64,000 bases of DNA from Cristatella mucedo (lineage: Eukaryota > Bryozoa > Phylactolaemata > Cristatellidae): NCBI GenBank assembly GCA_009760855.2, contig WPIO01000014.1, forward strand, positions 1,637,501-1,701,500. Direction: 5' to 3'. Position 1 is the stretch's first letter. Each line of letters starts with the position of its first letter. The notes under the pieces were generated by a model. That model was not told the origin of the DNA and made no database searches. It worked only from the letters and a program-made list of their open reading frames with translations. Shown piece after piece: positions 20,703 to 31,819 of this stretch. The position numbers were made by a program, and so were the translations under genes.

Positions 20703-22953
20703 ACTTTGTCGCCCGGGTCAATGGTTCGAGTCCTCAACCGATTGTTGGCCGGACTCTCCAGTGTTACCGGACGTTTTCGGACAAATGGATGAGCGTCGCG
20801 ATGCAAGACTTGAGTTTTCCGCAATTTTTATGAGACAAATTAATTAAGTATTAGTGTAGTTCTCGTATCGTGGAAACTCCAAAATATATACTTTACAGCT
20901 AAGCATTTGCATTTTTAGGGCAACCATGGTCCAATTATGGCCTCAGCAGACTCGATCGAGTCTACTTCAAGCTAACGAAGCAAAAAACAGCAATTAAAGC
21001 TATGGTAATCATTTTCCATTGTAATCGGCCGGCGTCCCTATATTTCTGGTAGCGTGGCTGGCTTTAAACTAGTTTATTTGCTGACATTGCTTGCAATCAA
21101 TATGTCATTAAGCCAAGCAGTCTTGAAAACAAGCATGAAATACCGCGGCCCCTCTACACGTTGACAGAGTCCACTGAAAAGTTTATTACGGCTCGCTGTG
21201 CCTTACAAAAACAGTGGACAAATTTAACTCGAACCTACGGTTTTTCGAAAATTCTCGAAGGATTTTGGGCATTATGGTGATTTTGGGCATTCTTGCATTG
21301 TTGCGTATTGGCATGGAATAAGGTGTTTCGTGTTGGAGCCAGCAGGATCGTTGCTCGGTCGCGCTTCCCAGCCCGATGGCAGGTCGAGAGGAGGGCTGTC
21401 ACAATTTTCTACTTTTAACGCTTGCAAATGTAATTACAAAGGTCTCAAAGAAGGCTAGAACGACTTATTTTCTATTGATGGTATTACTAACTGTTATTTT
21501 AAAAAGAATTGGTAGAATTTCAGGCATTTGTACGTAATAAACAACCAGTCATTGTTGACCAAGTCTTTCGTAGCAGAATATATCAACAATTAAAAATAAA
21601 TGTTGAGCGAATTTATTAGTTAAAAATTGTACAGAACAGGTAAAAGTGCATTCGACCAAGATTTGGAAAGTATATTGGTAGTTCGTTGTAGACTGAGCGA
21701 GTTGCTTGTAGATGGGAAGACTCTATTCGTTTTAGTAAATACACTGGGCTACATGAGAGTTTCTAGGATATCTGCTTTCTCTTTTAATTTGCATTGTCCC
21801 TTTCGAAAAATATAATTTATTATATAGGGAACAAGAGGGAAAAGTAGACCACCTGAATTCCAGCATCTGTTGAGTTTCATTCCAACATTTCATGAAATAA
21901 TCTAAAACTAATTTAAAGCAAATACTTTTGGTTAGAGCCTTTCCATCAATAGGTTTGATTGTAAGTACTCAGCTCCTCGTTTAAAAATATGATTTTTGCA
22001 CACACTTTGCCTATTTCCTATCCTGACCTAGTTTTAGATTAAAATTGAGAGTAATAATCAGTTAAATTGCCTTTCATGTTCTACGTTTTAAAATGCGGTC
22101 TTTGCCTATATCTGGCACAATTCTGTAGTTTATTGGGACACTCAGAACGGAGATATCGCTTGCCACTCTCGTTAGGTAATACGTCAATCTATGTGATGAA
22201 ATTAATAAAAATTTCTGGATTGAATTCCAGTCACAATTTATAATATTGCAGCACCGCAATATAATTCCCAATCATGGTACAGGCTTTATTTCTTAAGAGG
22301 CTACACTACACATCCCCTGTGCTTCGATCCATCTAGTACTTTAATTGTACTTTTCTTTGAATAGACACGTAACTTGAAATGCCAAAACTCACATTTATAG
22401 TTCACGCATCTTTCATATAATGAATGAAATCAAGACCGGCATAACAGTTATGAGTAAGCAGAATACAACTGAGTATCAGGCGGCAACACTCTGGACATAA
22501 CTCGCACCCGACTCGCATCCCTCTCACCAAGTCGACAAACTAATATATTTGATGGAGTCTCTGCACGGCATTTCAGTGCTCTGTCTCAAGTTTTCATCCC
22601 GCAAAGAGTCCCCTAAGCTCTGAAATAAAGTCGTTATATCTTCTACAATAGTGTAAAGTTAACATTTAGGCGTGCTTGGATAACCACACTACGTAAAAAC
22701 GCAAGCCTGGGCATTTGTGACGTCCCATCTAAAGTTAATACCACTAGTCAAACAAATGTTTACAACAGTCAAGTCACTGAAACCAAAATAGTCATTTCTT
22801 ATCTATAGTTACGTGCTCAACAGAAATATGTCAGTCAAATTTCAAAATTGGCTCTACTTTTTTATAATCCGCAATACAATATTAATGTGTAAATCATGAG
22901 ATGCATGACGATAGTATTAGGCTTACGGTGACTGCCTATAAACAAGTCATAGA
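20703..22953. other. AT-rich region, no gene seen
   Basis: A GGTTCGAGTCC B-box-like match at 20723 on the plus strand may be another SINE scrap. No coding exon, repeat end or promoter could be supported over these 2.2 kb. Confidence 0.5.
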
Positions 22954-23164
22954 CTACTTCTTAGATTTCTTCGCCTGCTTCTTGTACAGCTGTTCGGGAG
23001 CATCTCTGGGGAGTCTCCAGCAGTATCAGCCAGCAATTTAATGGACCATTTTCCTAGTATATCTGTTTCGTTTTTTGCGATATCATTATGAAAACGTTCA
23101 CCATGTTCATCATTAACCATTACAGTTGTCAGGCATGACATTCAAATGGGAATGAAGGAAGTGG

Positions 23165-23195
<31 letters not shown>

Positions 23196-24145
23196 TATAC
23201 ATAGTACATAATATATATTATATATATATACATATTCACATGTATATATTGCAGCAAAATTTCTTATGCTAAGTCCAGCACGTCTCCTACTAGTTCTCCA
23301 TAGTTTTCTGCGCAAACATCCACAGGAAAGTTTGTAGACACTAAGCGAAAAGAATCCTACGCTTGTTCTGCATCAGCCTGCAGCAGCAAGTTTTTGTACC
23401 GGTCATCTTTGAGAAGAGCTCTCGAATCTGAGGAACCACAAAACTCTCTCTTTTGTCTTTGCCTCGTAGAGTCGAGGGAATGTTTTAATGCAGGTATCGG
23501 ATAGCTGGCGAAGTTCAGTCCATGGCCATCACGACGGTCTTCATCAAACTTAGTTCAATGCGAAAGGGCTTCTAGCAGGATTCTGCGAGCCTCGATCAGA
23601 GCTGGGTGCCAGCTATTCTTCTCTTTGGCTGCTGCATTGTGTCTGCGAGTTCATTTCTTCCGCAAATAGTTAAATTCCATTGCTTGGCTATCCAAATCAC
23701 GTAAGAAACACAAGTATTTTGCATGTCCCTTCCGCAGTACTATTTAAAGGGCAACTGCCTTCGAATCACCGCAGAGGTGCCAGCTGTACTTGTCATACTC
23801 AATGGAATTCAGTAGCTGCTTTAAGTTATGGTATGTCGCTTTCACGTGGACAGCATGCGCTGCTGAAATAGGCAAAAGTCTGTTTTCATTAAACAAAGGC
23901 ACAGGCCTTAGACTCAGTTTTGTTGAGCCTACAAAGTCTCCATTCTTGAGGGTCATGAGTGATTTGTAAGATGTTCGTGAGGCCCTCAAAATCGGACTTA
24001 ATACCAGATTACTTTGCTTTCCGAAGAAAAGGCTCAAAGTGCTTGTGGAAATAATATGAAATTACCTTATCAATCTGAGTCTGTAACCGCCAATAACATT
24101 TCGGTAGACCTGATCTGGCTGCTCTACAAAGCCAATGCTTTAATA
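22954..24145 (-). pseudogene. Decayed member of an uncharacterised repeated protein family
   Basis: On the minus strand, in order: YYFHKHFEPFLRKAK, HDPQEWRL, NENRLLPISAAHAVHVKATY, LNSIEYDKYSWHLCGDSK, LLKDDRYKNLL, CAENYGELVGDVLD, FLHSHLNVMPDNCN, NDEHGERFHNDIAKNE, LGKWSIKLLAD and YCWRLPRDAPEQLYKKQ, ending in KKSKK and a stop at 22954. From memory this order matches an uncharacterised multi-copy protein seen in arthropod and cnidarian assemblies (GERFHxDI and DYCW motifs); I could not check it. The blocks alternate between frames, stops are common, and an AT microsatellite at 23165-23232 sits between two of them. Function is unknown; a transposon origin is possible. Confidence 0.65.
23165..23232. 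repeat. (AT)n microsatellite
   Basis: Imperfect AT run inside the decayed gene. Confidence 0.95.
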
Positions 24146-24180
24146 GCCACTGCTAAATTAGGTACCACGTGATGTCGAAG

Positions 24181-24224
24181 GAAGTCAAACGTCAACACTA
24201 CGGTAGATGTCGACGTTTGACTTC
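24181..24224. repeat. Perfect 13-bp inverted repeat
   Basis: GAAGTCAAACGTC at 24181-24193 and its exact complement at 24212-24224 flank an 18-bp spacer. It lies just upstream (on the minus strand) of the decayed gene. Confidence 0.9.
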
Positions 24225-25224
24225 ACCACCTCATTAAGATCTGGCACGAATAAGTAAAAGGATATCCAGAGGCTTTCTTCGCGGCTCTCGTTATAGCTGT
24301 CTTTCGTCGTTTTAGTCGTCGGAAGCATTCACAGTAATTAGCTCTGCTCAATGGAGGTCAAAAGCGTTGGTTTCTTAAACGTGCCGATCGTTGGAAATTT
24401 ATCTGGCTCAAGAAAGACGAGCACAGCTCAAGGGAGAAATAGATGCTAAAAGCGATCTTGTAGCTAGAGCACGATTAGATGAGACAACGCAAGTTGTAGT
24501 CATCCTTCAGTCGTAGCGCACATTGGAGCGATAGTGACTGCGACTGTTAATGTTATTCCCGGGATCGCCTTTTGAATCCAGTGCTGCATGCTTTAAGTCT
24601 AATTAGCAGGTCCGTCGGGAATCTCGGGACACATCTGGAAAGTTTCTCGGCTGCGAATACGTCCACTAGCAGACTTTTGAAACGTTGAAAAAACATTAAG
24701 TAACTTCAGCTAGGAGCACAAAGTTAAATTCATTTTCCTTTACGTCTTACTGATTCAGAATCCCTAGCACGGTCTTTGCCAAACGTAGTTGCCTGTCATA
24801 ACGTGCACTATTATGTCATCATTTAATTCACTGAGCCTTAACGTTAATGGAATCATTCCAAAGAGGGCTCTCTTTGACCTTTGCGACACGAAGCACGATG
24901 AGATTTCCTTTGGGGACGAAAGAGTCTCGAGGCATGTTTCGATAGTCACACGATCAACCCTAGCAATAACCAGCAACATAAAGCAAAAACCCTTTCTGTC
25001 ATCATATCTTCAGGCCAGCGTATGGTCTCGGACTCTTGCAGAGCGCTTGTAGCCCGTTCTAGGGTCGTTTGAAAATTTAATAAATCTGGCTTCCAAGAAA
25101 TGCACGGGTTTTATCGATTTCACCTTACGGACTTCAACTCTGACCTACAGCTGTGCTCCATATTTCATCGAATCGCCGTCGTCGTCAAGATTTACAGGGG
25201 TAAGTCCATGCCTGATGATCTGCA
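24225..25224. other. No gene seen
   Basis: Overlapping short frames on both strands at 24.76-25.05 kb are not supported by any domain. The 5' end of the decayed gene could reach here, but I could not recognise it. Confidence 0.5.
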
Positions 25225-25640
25225 CAGTTTCAGCCTCCTCGTGCCCTCAGGTCCGGCATGGACAATAAATTAGCTGTTCCATTCCTCAGCTTAAAAGACC
25301 GTTGGCGACAGAAGCTTTAGCCGTGCAGGTCCTAGACTCTGGAAATCGCTTCAACAATTCTTATGCAACGACAGCTATTTTCCTGCTGCCGACAATGGCA
25401 CATCCTTTCCTGCGGTCCTGAGCTGCTACTTCCATGCTACTCACTACCAACACTGTTCTCCTGACTCACTATGCTTCCCACTTTGTCTTTTTGAGTCGGA
25501 TGAAGTCTGTTGGCCGCCGAATGGTTACTAAAAGCCGCTTAGTCTGTGAGTGCTCTATGCAAAACACTCCTGCTTAACACCCACACAGTCTTTATAGCTT
25601 TGCGGAATTACACACCAAGATACATTACATTACATCCCAC
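25225..25640 (+). mobile_element. LINE-A 3' fragment
   Basis: It runs from the FQPxRALRS region to GATACATTACATTACATC, with a few stops. It is 5' truncated. Confidence 0.85.
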
Positions 25641-26438
25641 GCGCATCTGTGATAGATTAGCACCTTTTTAAGTTAATTCAAACACAGCGCAGCACAGATC
25701 AGCAATTAAGTTGAGTTTTTCAGCACTGCCCCTCAATTCACCGTCGTGTTGTAGGGCTATAGTTCCACTGTTCAATTACATGAAAGAAAGAAAATGTGAC
25801 TGAGCAATTCAGCTGTTGTGCACCTATTTTCTAGAAGAGTTCATGCTTGATAATTGATATCTGTTGAGTGGCATTCTTCAGTAATATATATATATATATA
25901 TAAATATATAATCGCAAGCGATAAATTAGTAGGTACTACGACTATGGATCCTCAGCAATTATCCTAATATGACGCCATAGTAGCAAACACACTTTAAGGG
26001 CTTCTACGTGAAGTTACTAAGCTAAAAGTAAAGTCACCTCAACGATGCTAGCTCAGCCAATCGCTTGCCTGTTGCAGGTGAAGCCTGAGCCTTATAGTGC
26101 TTGGAGCAACGTGTAAATAAAACACAAATGCACGCAAGATTCTCGAAGGTAAGAGAAAGTGGCACTAAAACTAACACTCATTCGTTAATTCAACAAGTCA
26201 ATGATAGCATTGCAAAGTTTTTTGTTAAACAGAAGTGGTAGGCTACGGCTACAGTTCTGTAGCACCAGCCGTTGCTGGCTACTCACAGTGGATGGACAGA
26301 GCCCAACTCAACCACCTGTACCAAAGACACAAGCATGCATGACTCGAGGTTAAAGGTGTCTAGCATTTTAAGTAACACGAACACAGATAATGACATATCC
26401 ACGGCATAGTCAATGTAATTCAAGAACCGAGAATAGTG

Positions 26439-26477
<39 letters not shown>

Positions 26478-27899
26478 AAAAATAAGTTTTTTGGTATCTA
26501 CCTAAGTGAACGTAGTCTCAATTAATGCAGAAAGCGTCTCACGGTCGATAGTAGGAATCCTATTTAGTAGCAAGCATTCGATCATGCAGAGGTAAACGAA
26601 GTAAAGAGAAAACGAGACTGGTCGAGTTTATCAAAACGCGTCGAGAATGTCAATGCATGTACATGCACAGTCGAATGACTCACCACATCTCCACAGGAAA
26701 GTTATCTTGGACAGAACAATGTCGCTGCTGAAAGGGCGGGCTTTTCGCCTCATCTTGCACGTCATCAAATCGAGGAGAGGACGTGTCATAGCAACCCCTG
26801 GGTAGGCATCTAATCTCTTTCCCAGCTGTGAAGCCGAACCCATCATGGATCAGGCGCACCCGAAGCCAAAGTCGTCACGTCGTGGCTAACGAATGAGACA
26901 CCTATGCAGCCGCCGCCTGGGCTTAGTGACAGACACTGCCTTCTCTGCCCGGCGTCGGCTCCAGAGGCGATCCGCCTCTTTCCTGTGCAGCGGCGAAGTA
27001 AGTAACTGAGACCCTGGATATGAGTCGTACCCGAACCGAGGCGCAGGTAGCAGCAAGTGGCAAGCCTTGCCGCTCGCTTTTAGGTACTCAGGAGTAACTT
27101 CCAAGATGGTTCGACGTCACGAGAGCCACGAATGTGGCTGCTCGATTGACACGCAAGCCTACCCACTACGGCTACGTTCTGTGCGATAGCTACTGTTGCC
27201 ACCGCATAACAACGTCACGGCGCATCGTGCGGCGGCCGCAGAGTAACAGCTCGCTGTAGCTCCGCTTGTTTCCTCCCCTTAAGCGCTTCGTCTGGCGCTT
27301 GCCTCGGGGGCGTGCCCTCGAAGCTTGTGAGGAGGCGGCGCATTTGCTCACCATCTCTAGCTCTCACTGCTTATGCGTTTCGCTGATCGGAATGCTGGCA
27401 AGGATGGGTCGCAGCTTGAGTGAGCTCCTTCGAGCTGTCGCTCGAGCCATGCCACCGCGAACTAGCCGTCACGCCCCGGTAACCTGATCTAGTCATAATA
27501 ATTAATGGTCTGCTTGACTCAGCCCTCTGCTAGATCGGTCCTTTACTGCTGCTCACAATCGGTTCTGTATCAGGATCCACCGACTGACGAGCACAGTGCT
27601 TAAGCCACCGTCACTCTCTGCCACCAACCACCTGTCAACACACCTGGTGGTCATTCTTCAACTGAAACTAGGCTTTACTGCTGCTATGACTTCAGCATGT
27701 GATCTTCAGCAATTTGAAAGCGAGATAGTACGCCACGGATGTAAAGTCATCCTCACAAAGTGGCTCCTTGGGAGCGTGCAAGGGCAAGAGCCCACCGAGT
27801 GGACCGAGACATAAGCAAAATGGGAGGACTCCATCTTGGAACTGAAAACATATAAAGCACGTTCATCGTCACTACTGTTAGGTTTCAATGATCAGTACC
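25641..27899. other. No gene seen; AT microsatellites and a CpG-rich block
   Basis: AT runs occur at 25884-25911 and 26442-26472. From about 26630 to 27480 the sequence becomes GC- and CpG-rich with several short frames on both strands, none with a recognised domain. It could be a promoter region or old element sequence. Confidence 0.5.
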
Positions 27900-28285
27900 T
27901 TCAGATGACGATAAAATTTGGCAACAAAGGGGTCAAGGTTTGGGCTACTTTTGTAGCCGATACCTTGCTTGATGATGCAAGACGTTAATCTAAAGATACT
28001 CCTGAACATTAAAGGTACTTTTCAAGTGATCCATCTCAAGATAATCTTATTTTCAAACAGTGCAATGAGCCTAAGTGTTCAGGGTGGGGTGTCTGACATT
28101 TTTTTGTAATACAGTGGGAAATCGGGTTTAGCACCTTTATGTTCACAATGTGGTCCAGTCATTCTTCCGACCTGAATCCAGTCGAGTGTCTCTGGGCTAA
28201 GTGGCTTGGAGGCAGGCTATACATCCACGGAATCGCCTTTATCAAGTTAGCAGAATCGTCGGAGATGGGTAAAGTCAGATGTTTT
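27900..28285 (+). pseudogene. Tc1/mariner-type transposase remnant
   Basis: GNKGVKVWATF at about 27920 and SSHSSDLNPVECLWAKW at about 28153-28205 resemble the VMVWG and SPDLNPIENLW blocks of Tc1-like transposases, the second of which carries the third catalytic acidic residue. Between them the frame is lost. No terminal inverted repeats were found. Confidence 0.55.
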
Positions 28286-28339
28286 CGAAAGCTTAGTTCA
28301 CTATATATCTGTGTGGCTGAGACAGGCCATTTTCTTTTT

Positions 28340-28400
28340 TGGGCCAGACCGTGGTCGGGGCGAGAGCCTTCACCACTGTGCAAAGCCAGCTCGGCATGCC
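28340..28400 (-). mobile_element. SINE-1 tRNA-head fragment
   Basis: The plus-strand AGACCGTGGTCGGGGCGAG and AAGCCAGCTCGG match the anticodon side and start of SINE-1 at 20.65-20.70 kb. Confidence 0.55.
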
Positions 28401-28873
28401 GATGCTCGGCATGTCGGCATACATGGCCGAAGAATGTATGCACGCTCGACAATATGCATGTCTCGGCACTGCAAGGTCCTTGGTCTTGGACTTGTTCAGG
28501 GGCCCAGCCAGCATCAGTTTGACACGAAACCCTCTCCGAGCGTTATTAGCCAGTTAAAATCTCAGGCAGCCTAGAGTCATCCGAAGAACACGAGCTATCT
28601 TTCTGCTGCTAATTCTTCGTGTATACGGCTCTAGCAAGATTCCCTTACCGACCAGTCTTACTGCTCTCGTCTGCAGTATTGTACACCAAATGTAGCTACC
28701 GGCAAGATATTCCAAGTGAGACATATTTTGAGAATCCCCCTGCAGGTTATCTCACATAAACATGTTTACGATTATGTTTGGCGTAGACTAGTACTTTAAA
28801 TGTGCAGATTTTTAGCAAATGCGGCCGTTAATAGATATTCGGTAGCTTTTAAAAACATTTCAGGACATTAGCT
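28401..28873. other. No gene seen
   Basis: Overlapping short frames only. Confidence 0.5.
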
Positions 28874-29005
28874 GCGGGATAGTGTGCTCTCGCTTCACGA
28901 TCCAGGTGGCGGGTTTTTGTCCTGCAGAAGAAAATCCTTTCATACCCACAACAAGTCAGTGATCGCTGCCGAAGCGCTTTTGCCTCTATATAAATAAGGC
29001 AGTAG
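28874..29005 (+). mobile_element. SINE-2 copy
   Basis: A tRNA-like head (GGGATAGTGTGCTCTCGC), a worn B box (GGCGGGTTTTTGTCC) and the SINE-2 end CTTTTGCCTCTATATAAATA are present. Confidence 0.6.
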
Positions 29006-29778
29006 GATAAGGCGACCATAATAACTTTGCAGTACTTTTATGGATGTAGTGCAGTCCTAACTAATTGCTGCTTTGTAGTTCTATCAGACCATTCGACTGT
29101 TACCTTCTGCTAGGGGTACTCTTAGACCCTACTTGGCAGTAACCATTTTTTACGCAAAAGCAATATCTGTGTCAAGGCACACTTCCTTCCTAGGAGATTA
29201 GGCGGCTTCTACAATCAGGGTAAAATAGTGGGGAAATTAAGATAGTAATTCAGTGAAGCGAGATCAAGTCAATACAAAAAATCGAGCCAGCAAAAGATCA
29301 CAAGTCAATACAGCAGTTGATGTAAAGTATAGCTCTGAAGACACGTGGTGACCTCTAACTGGAAACCATACTCTTTTCGATCTAGACGGGCTGGTCTTCG
29401 GGTCACTTGTCCAAAAAACAGCCATTGCAAGTGTATTCAACTGTGACGACACTGTGCCATACTTTGGACACAGCCTCAGGAAACTTTGTAATTGCAGTTG
29501 AGGGGAACGCCGGTATATGGTAACGTACATCTTCACCCGAGATGACAATCAGAACATGTAAAGACCACGTTGAAGGCATTTCCTGGCTCGCCGATTGGCA
29601 ACGTATTCGATTGCAATGCTGATTTATTTTCTAAAGATTGGTGGTGCTACATACCATGGAGCCATTTCGCTCCCAACTTACGACTGAACCGTTCCAGAAA
29701 TAAACGGAGAATTTCAGTTAGCGGTGGTGATGGGAATCTGTAGCTGGGCGACGTTTCGTTCGAATGAATATAAAGATA
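29006..29778. other. No gene seen
   Basis: A 94-codon minus-strand frame at 29264-29548 has no recognised domain. Confidence 0.5.
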
Positions 29779-30023
29779 ATAAATTTAACTCATTTATTTA
29801 GCACCCTAAAAGAACTGGCTCCCAATAATTAGGAGCTTAGCACATGGCCACGAGCTAAATCGTTGATGCAGCAAATGTAAGACGCCTAGAGAGACATTGA
29901 GTTCTCTGAGAGCGCTTGATCAATTGCATTATCATTATTATTTTTATTATGCCAACGAGCTAAATCGCAGGAGCTCTGTAGTCAAAGACGAGCACCTTTA
30001 CCCTTGGGTCAAACCAGGGCAGC
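29779..30023 (-). mobile_element. SINE-1 copy split by a LINE-B tail
   Basis: The tail part (AATAAATTTAACTCATTTATTTAGC) is at the left. The tRNA-related part (GGGTCAAACCAGGGC on the plus strand) is at the right. The two are separated by the insertion at 29863-29950. Confidence 0.65.
29863..29950 (+). mobile_element. 88-bp tail-only LINE-B insertion with target duplication
   Basis: It holds only GCAAATGTAAGACGCC, the hairpin and (TTA)n-like sequence. GCCACGAGCTAAATCG at 29847-29862 reappears as GCCAACGAGCTAAATCG at 29951-29967, a 16-17 bp target site duplication. Confidence 0.85.
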
Positions 30024-31692
30024 ATCCCAGTTAGCAGACCCAGGCATTAGAAAGTATTAAAAATATGTTAGCATCTCTTCTTTTGAAATATGTCGTATTA
30101 GAAATTAACCCTTATGGATTTGTCTTTGGTGGAATTGCTATCCCCCTACAGTCTTACGGCTAAGTAGGGAGTCAATCAAGTAAGTTTCGCCGAAGCATCC
30201 AATCAGTATTAGCTGTTCGGGGTTGCCATTATGAAGTTGGCTGATCAGGTCGCACCATTTACAAAACAGTCGTAGAGCCTAAGCAGCTGTCACCCTAATG
30301 GCAGCGAGCGATATATAATTGCCTGCCACATGACACAAGCCCACGATTGGGAGCGTAACATGAGAGCAGCATACCCCTGGGAAAACCATTAACTTCCAAA
30401 AGAACCAGGACGCTGAAAGTTTAAGGATAACGAGCCGAAAATTCTAACGACCACCCGGGTGCACCATGGTTACAGGCGCAGGCATGCAGACTATCTGGCG
30501 GTAGACTTTAATGCATTTGAGAATACTCGGCAGAGTGGCTTGGTCTGCGATATGCCTATTCGGGACACAGGCATAGAGCAGCCTCCTGTATATGTCAAGG
30601 CTGAGTCCTTCAAGAAGTTACCTTGTTAACGCGATCGCAGCAGCAGTATATCGGACTCTTGTTTCCTAACTCATTATTAACGAAATGCAAAAGATTCCGC
30701 TTCCAGGAATAATTGAGAAGTCGTAATTACGATTAGCCTTCGCTTCAAATCAGGCTTCCATAAAAGGATTTGAGGGGTGGATAGTTAGACCTAGTGTTTT
30801 CTCTACGAATTTGTGCTGTTTCATAGCTAGAGCTAGGACACTGAACGAAGCCCTCGGAAGACTTCAGAGGTCATTAGTTGGCCGTATTGATCGCGAAATA
30901 ATGCTTATCTTAGTAGCTTATTAGCTTATTATCTTGTTAGCTGACGTTCAGTCAATAATAGACTTAGTTTCGGTGGGTAAGGGATCGCTGATTGAAAAGG
31001 AAGTTGGGCGAGACAAGCACACACACACTCTCTCTCTCTCTCTCTCATTCTCTCTCACTCCATCTCTCGCAGAAGAAGAAGAAAAGGAAGAAGAGCGAGT
31101 CATGTCCAATATGGAAATGTCACGTGATCGATCTGAGAAATAGCCAACGAACTTAGGACAGCTCAAGAAGTGAATGCAGGTTTGTACGCAAGCAGGACGA
31201 CCATTAGAATAGCGAAATAATAGGAGGATTGTTCTAGTTAGTCCGACCCTGGGACCATCTTGATGTAACGGTCGGCGATGGCTTAAAAAAGTCAATGCGC
31301 GAGTTTTCTTGCGAGTAGCACATTTAACCAGAGAGCACTTGCTGCATAATTGCATCTAACTTGACTGCCAAATCCGCGAGTCTATCATGAAATAGTTTGA
31401 CTCTAGGTCCACGTTACTAAAACAACAAGCTGATGCCACCCAAAAGAACGTCGCTCGAAGCTCTGCGGGTAAGCTGTGCTCGAATGACCTGCCGCTGACC
31501 AATGATCATTCTTCCGGAAATCAAAGTTCTTGCGAAAATGTTACACATAAACCGATACAGCTGAGACCTGTTTAAAGCTAATCCGGTCGTTGTTTGACCG
31601 TAGCTTGTAAAACTGCCTACGGGCATCCAAACGCTTATCGCTTCGGGCTGCAGGGCCTCCCACGCCGTTGGCGGCATTGCATACGCCGGTGG
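30024..31692. other. No gene seen; CT-rich microsatellite at 31020-31065
   Basis: The CT run is followed by CAG and a GAA-rich stretch that superficially resembles a splice acceptor and exon, but no partner exon was found. Confidence 0.5.
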
Positions 31693-31819
31693 TTAGGAAT
31701 ATCACTCGCCATTCAATCGCGTTTCCCTTTGCAGCAAATGTAAAGCGCCTAGAAAGAGATTGAGTTCTCTGAGGGCGCTTTATCAAGTGCATTATTATTA
31801 TTGTTATTATTATTAGGAA
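31693..31819 (+). mobile_element. Tail-only LINE-B insertion
   Basis: It begins near CCATTCAATCGCG, then GCAGCAAATGTAAAGCGCC, the hairpin and (TTA)n. TTAGGAA at 31693-31699 and 31813-31819 flanks it as a possible 7-bp target duplication. Confidence 0.75.

Noticed and set aside
20721-20735. GGTTCGAGTCC, considered as part of a tRNA gene
   Set aside because: No cloverleaf, acceptor stem or A box at the right distance; it adjoins a SINE-1 and is probably a SINE scrap.
21247-21259. GAAaaTTCtcGAA, a three-unit heat-shock-element match
   Set aside because: There is no promoter or gene next to it, and such a short match is expected by chance in AT-rich DNA of this length.
31020-31143. CT-rich run plus CAG followed by a Glu/Lys-rich frame, read as a possible terminal exon
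   Set aside because: The pyrimidine run is a microsatellite, the frame is low complexity and short, and no partner exon was found.
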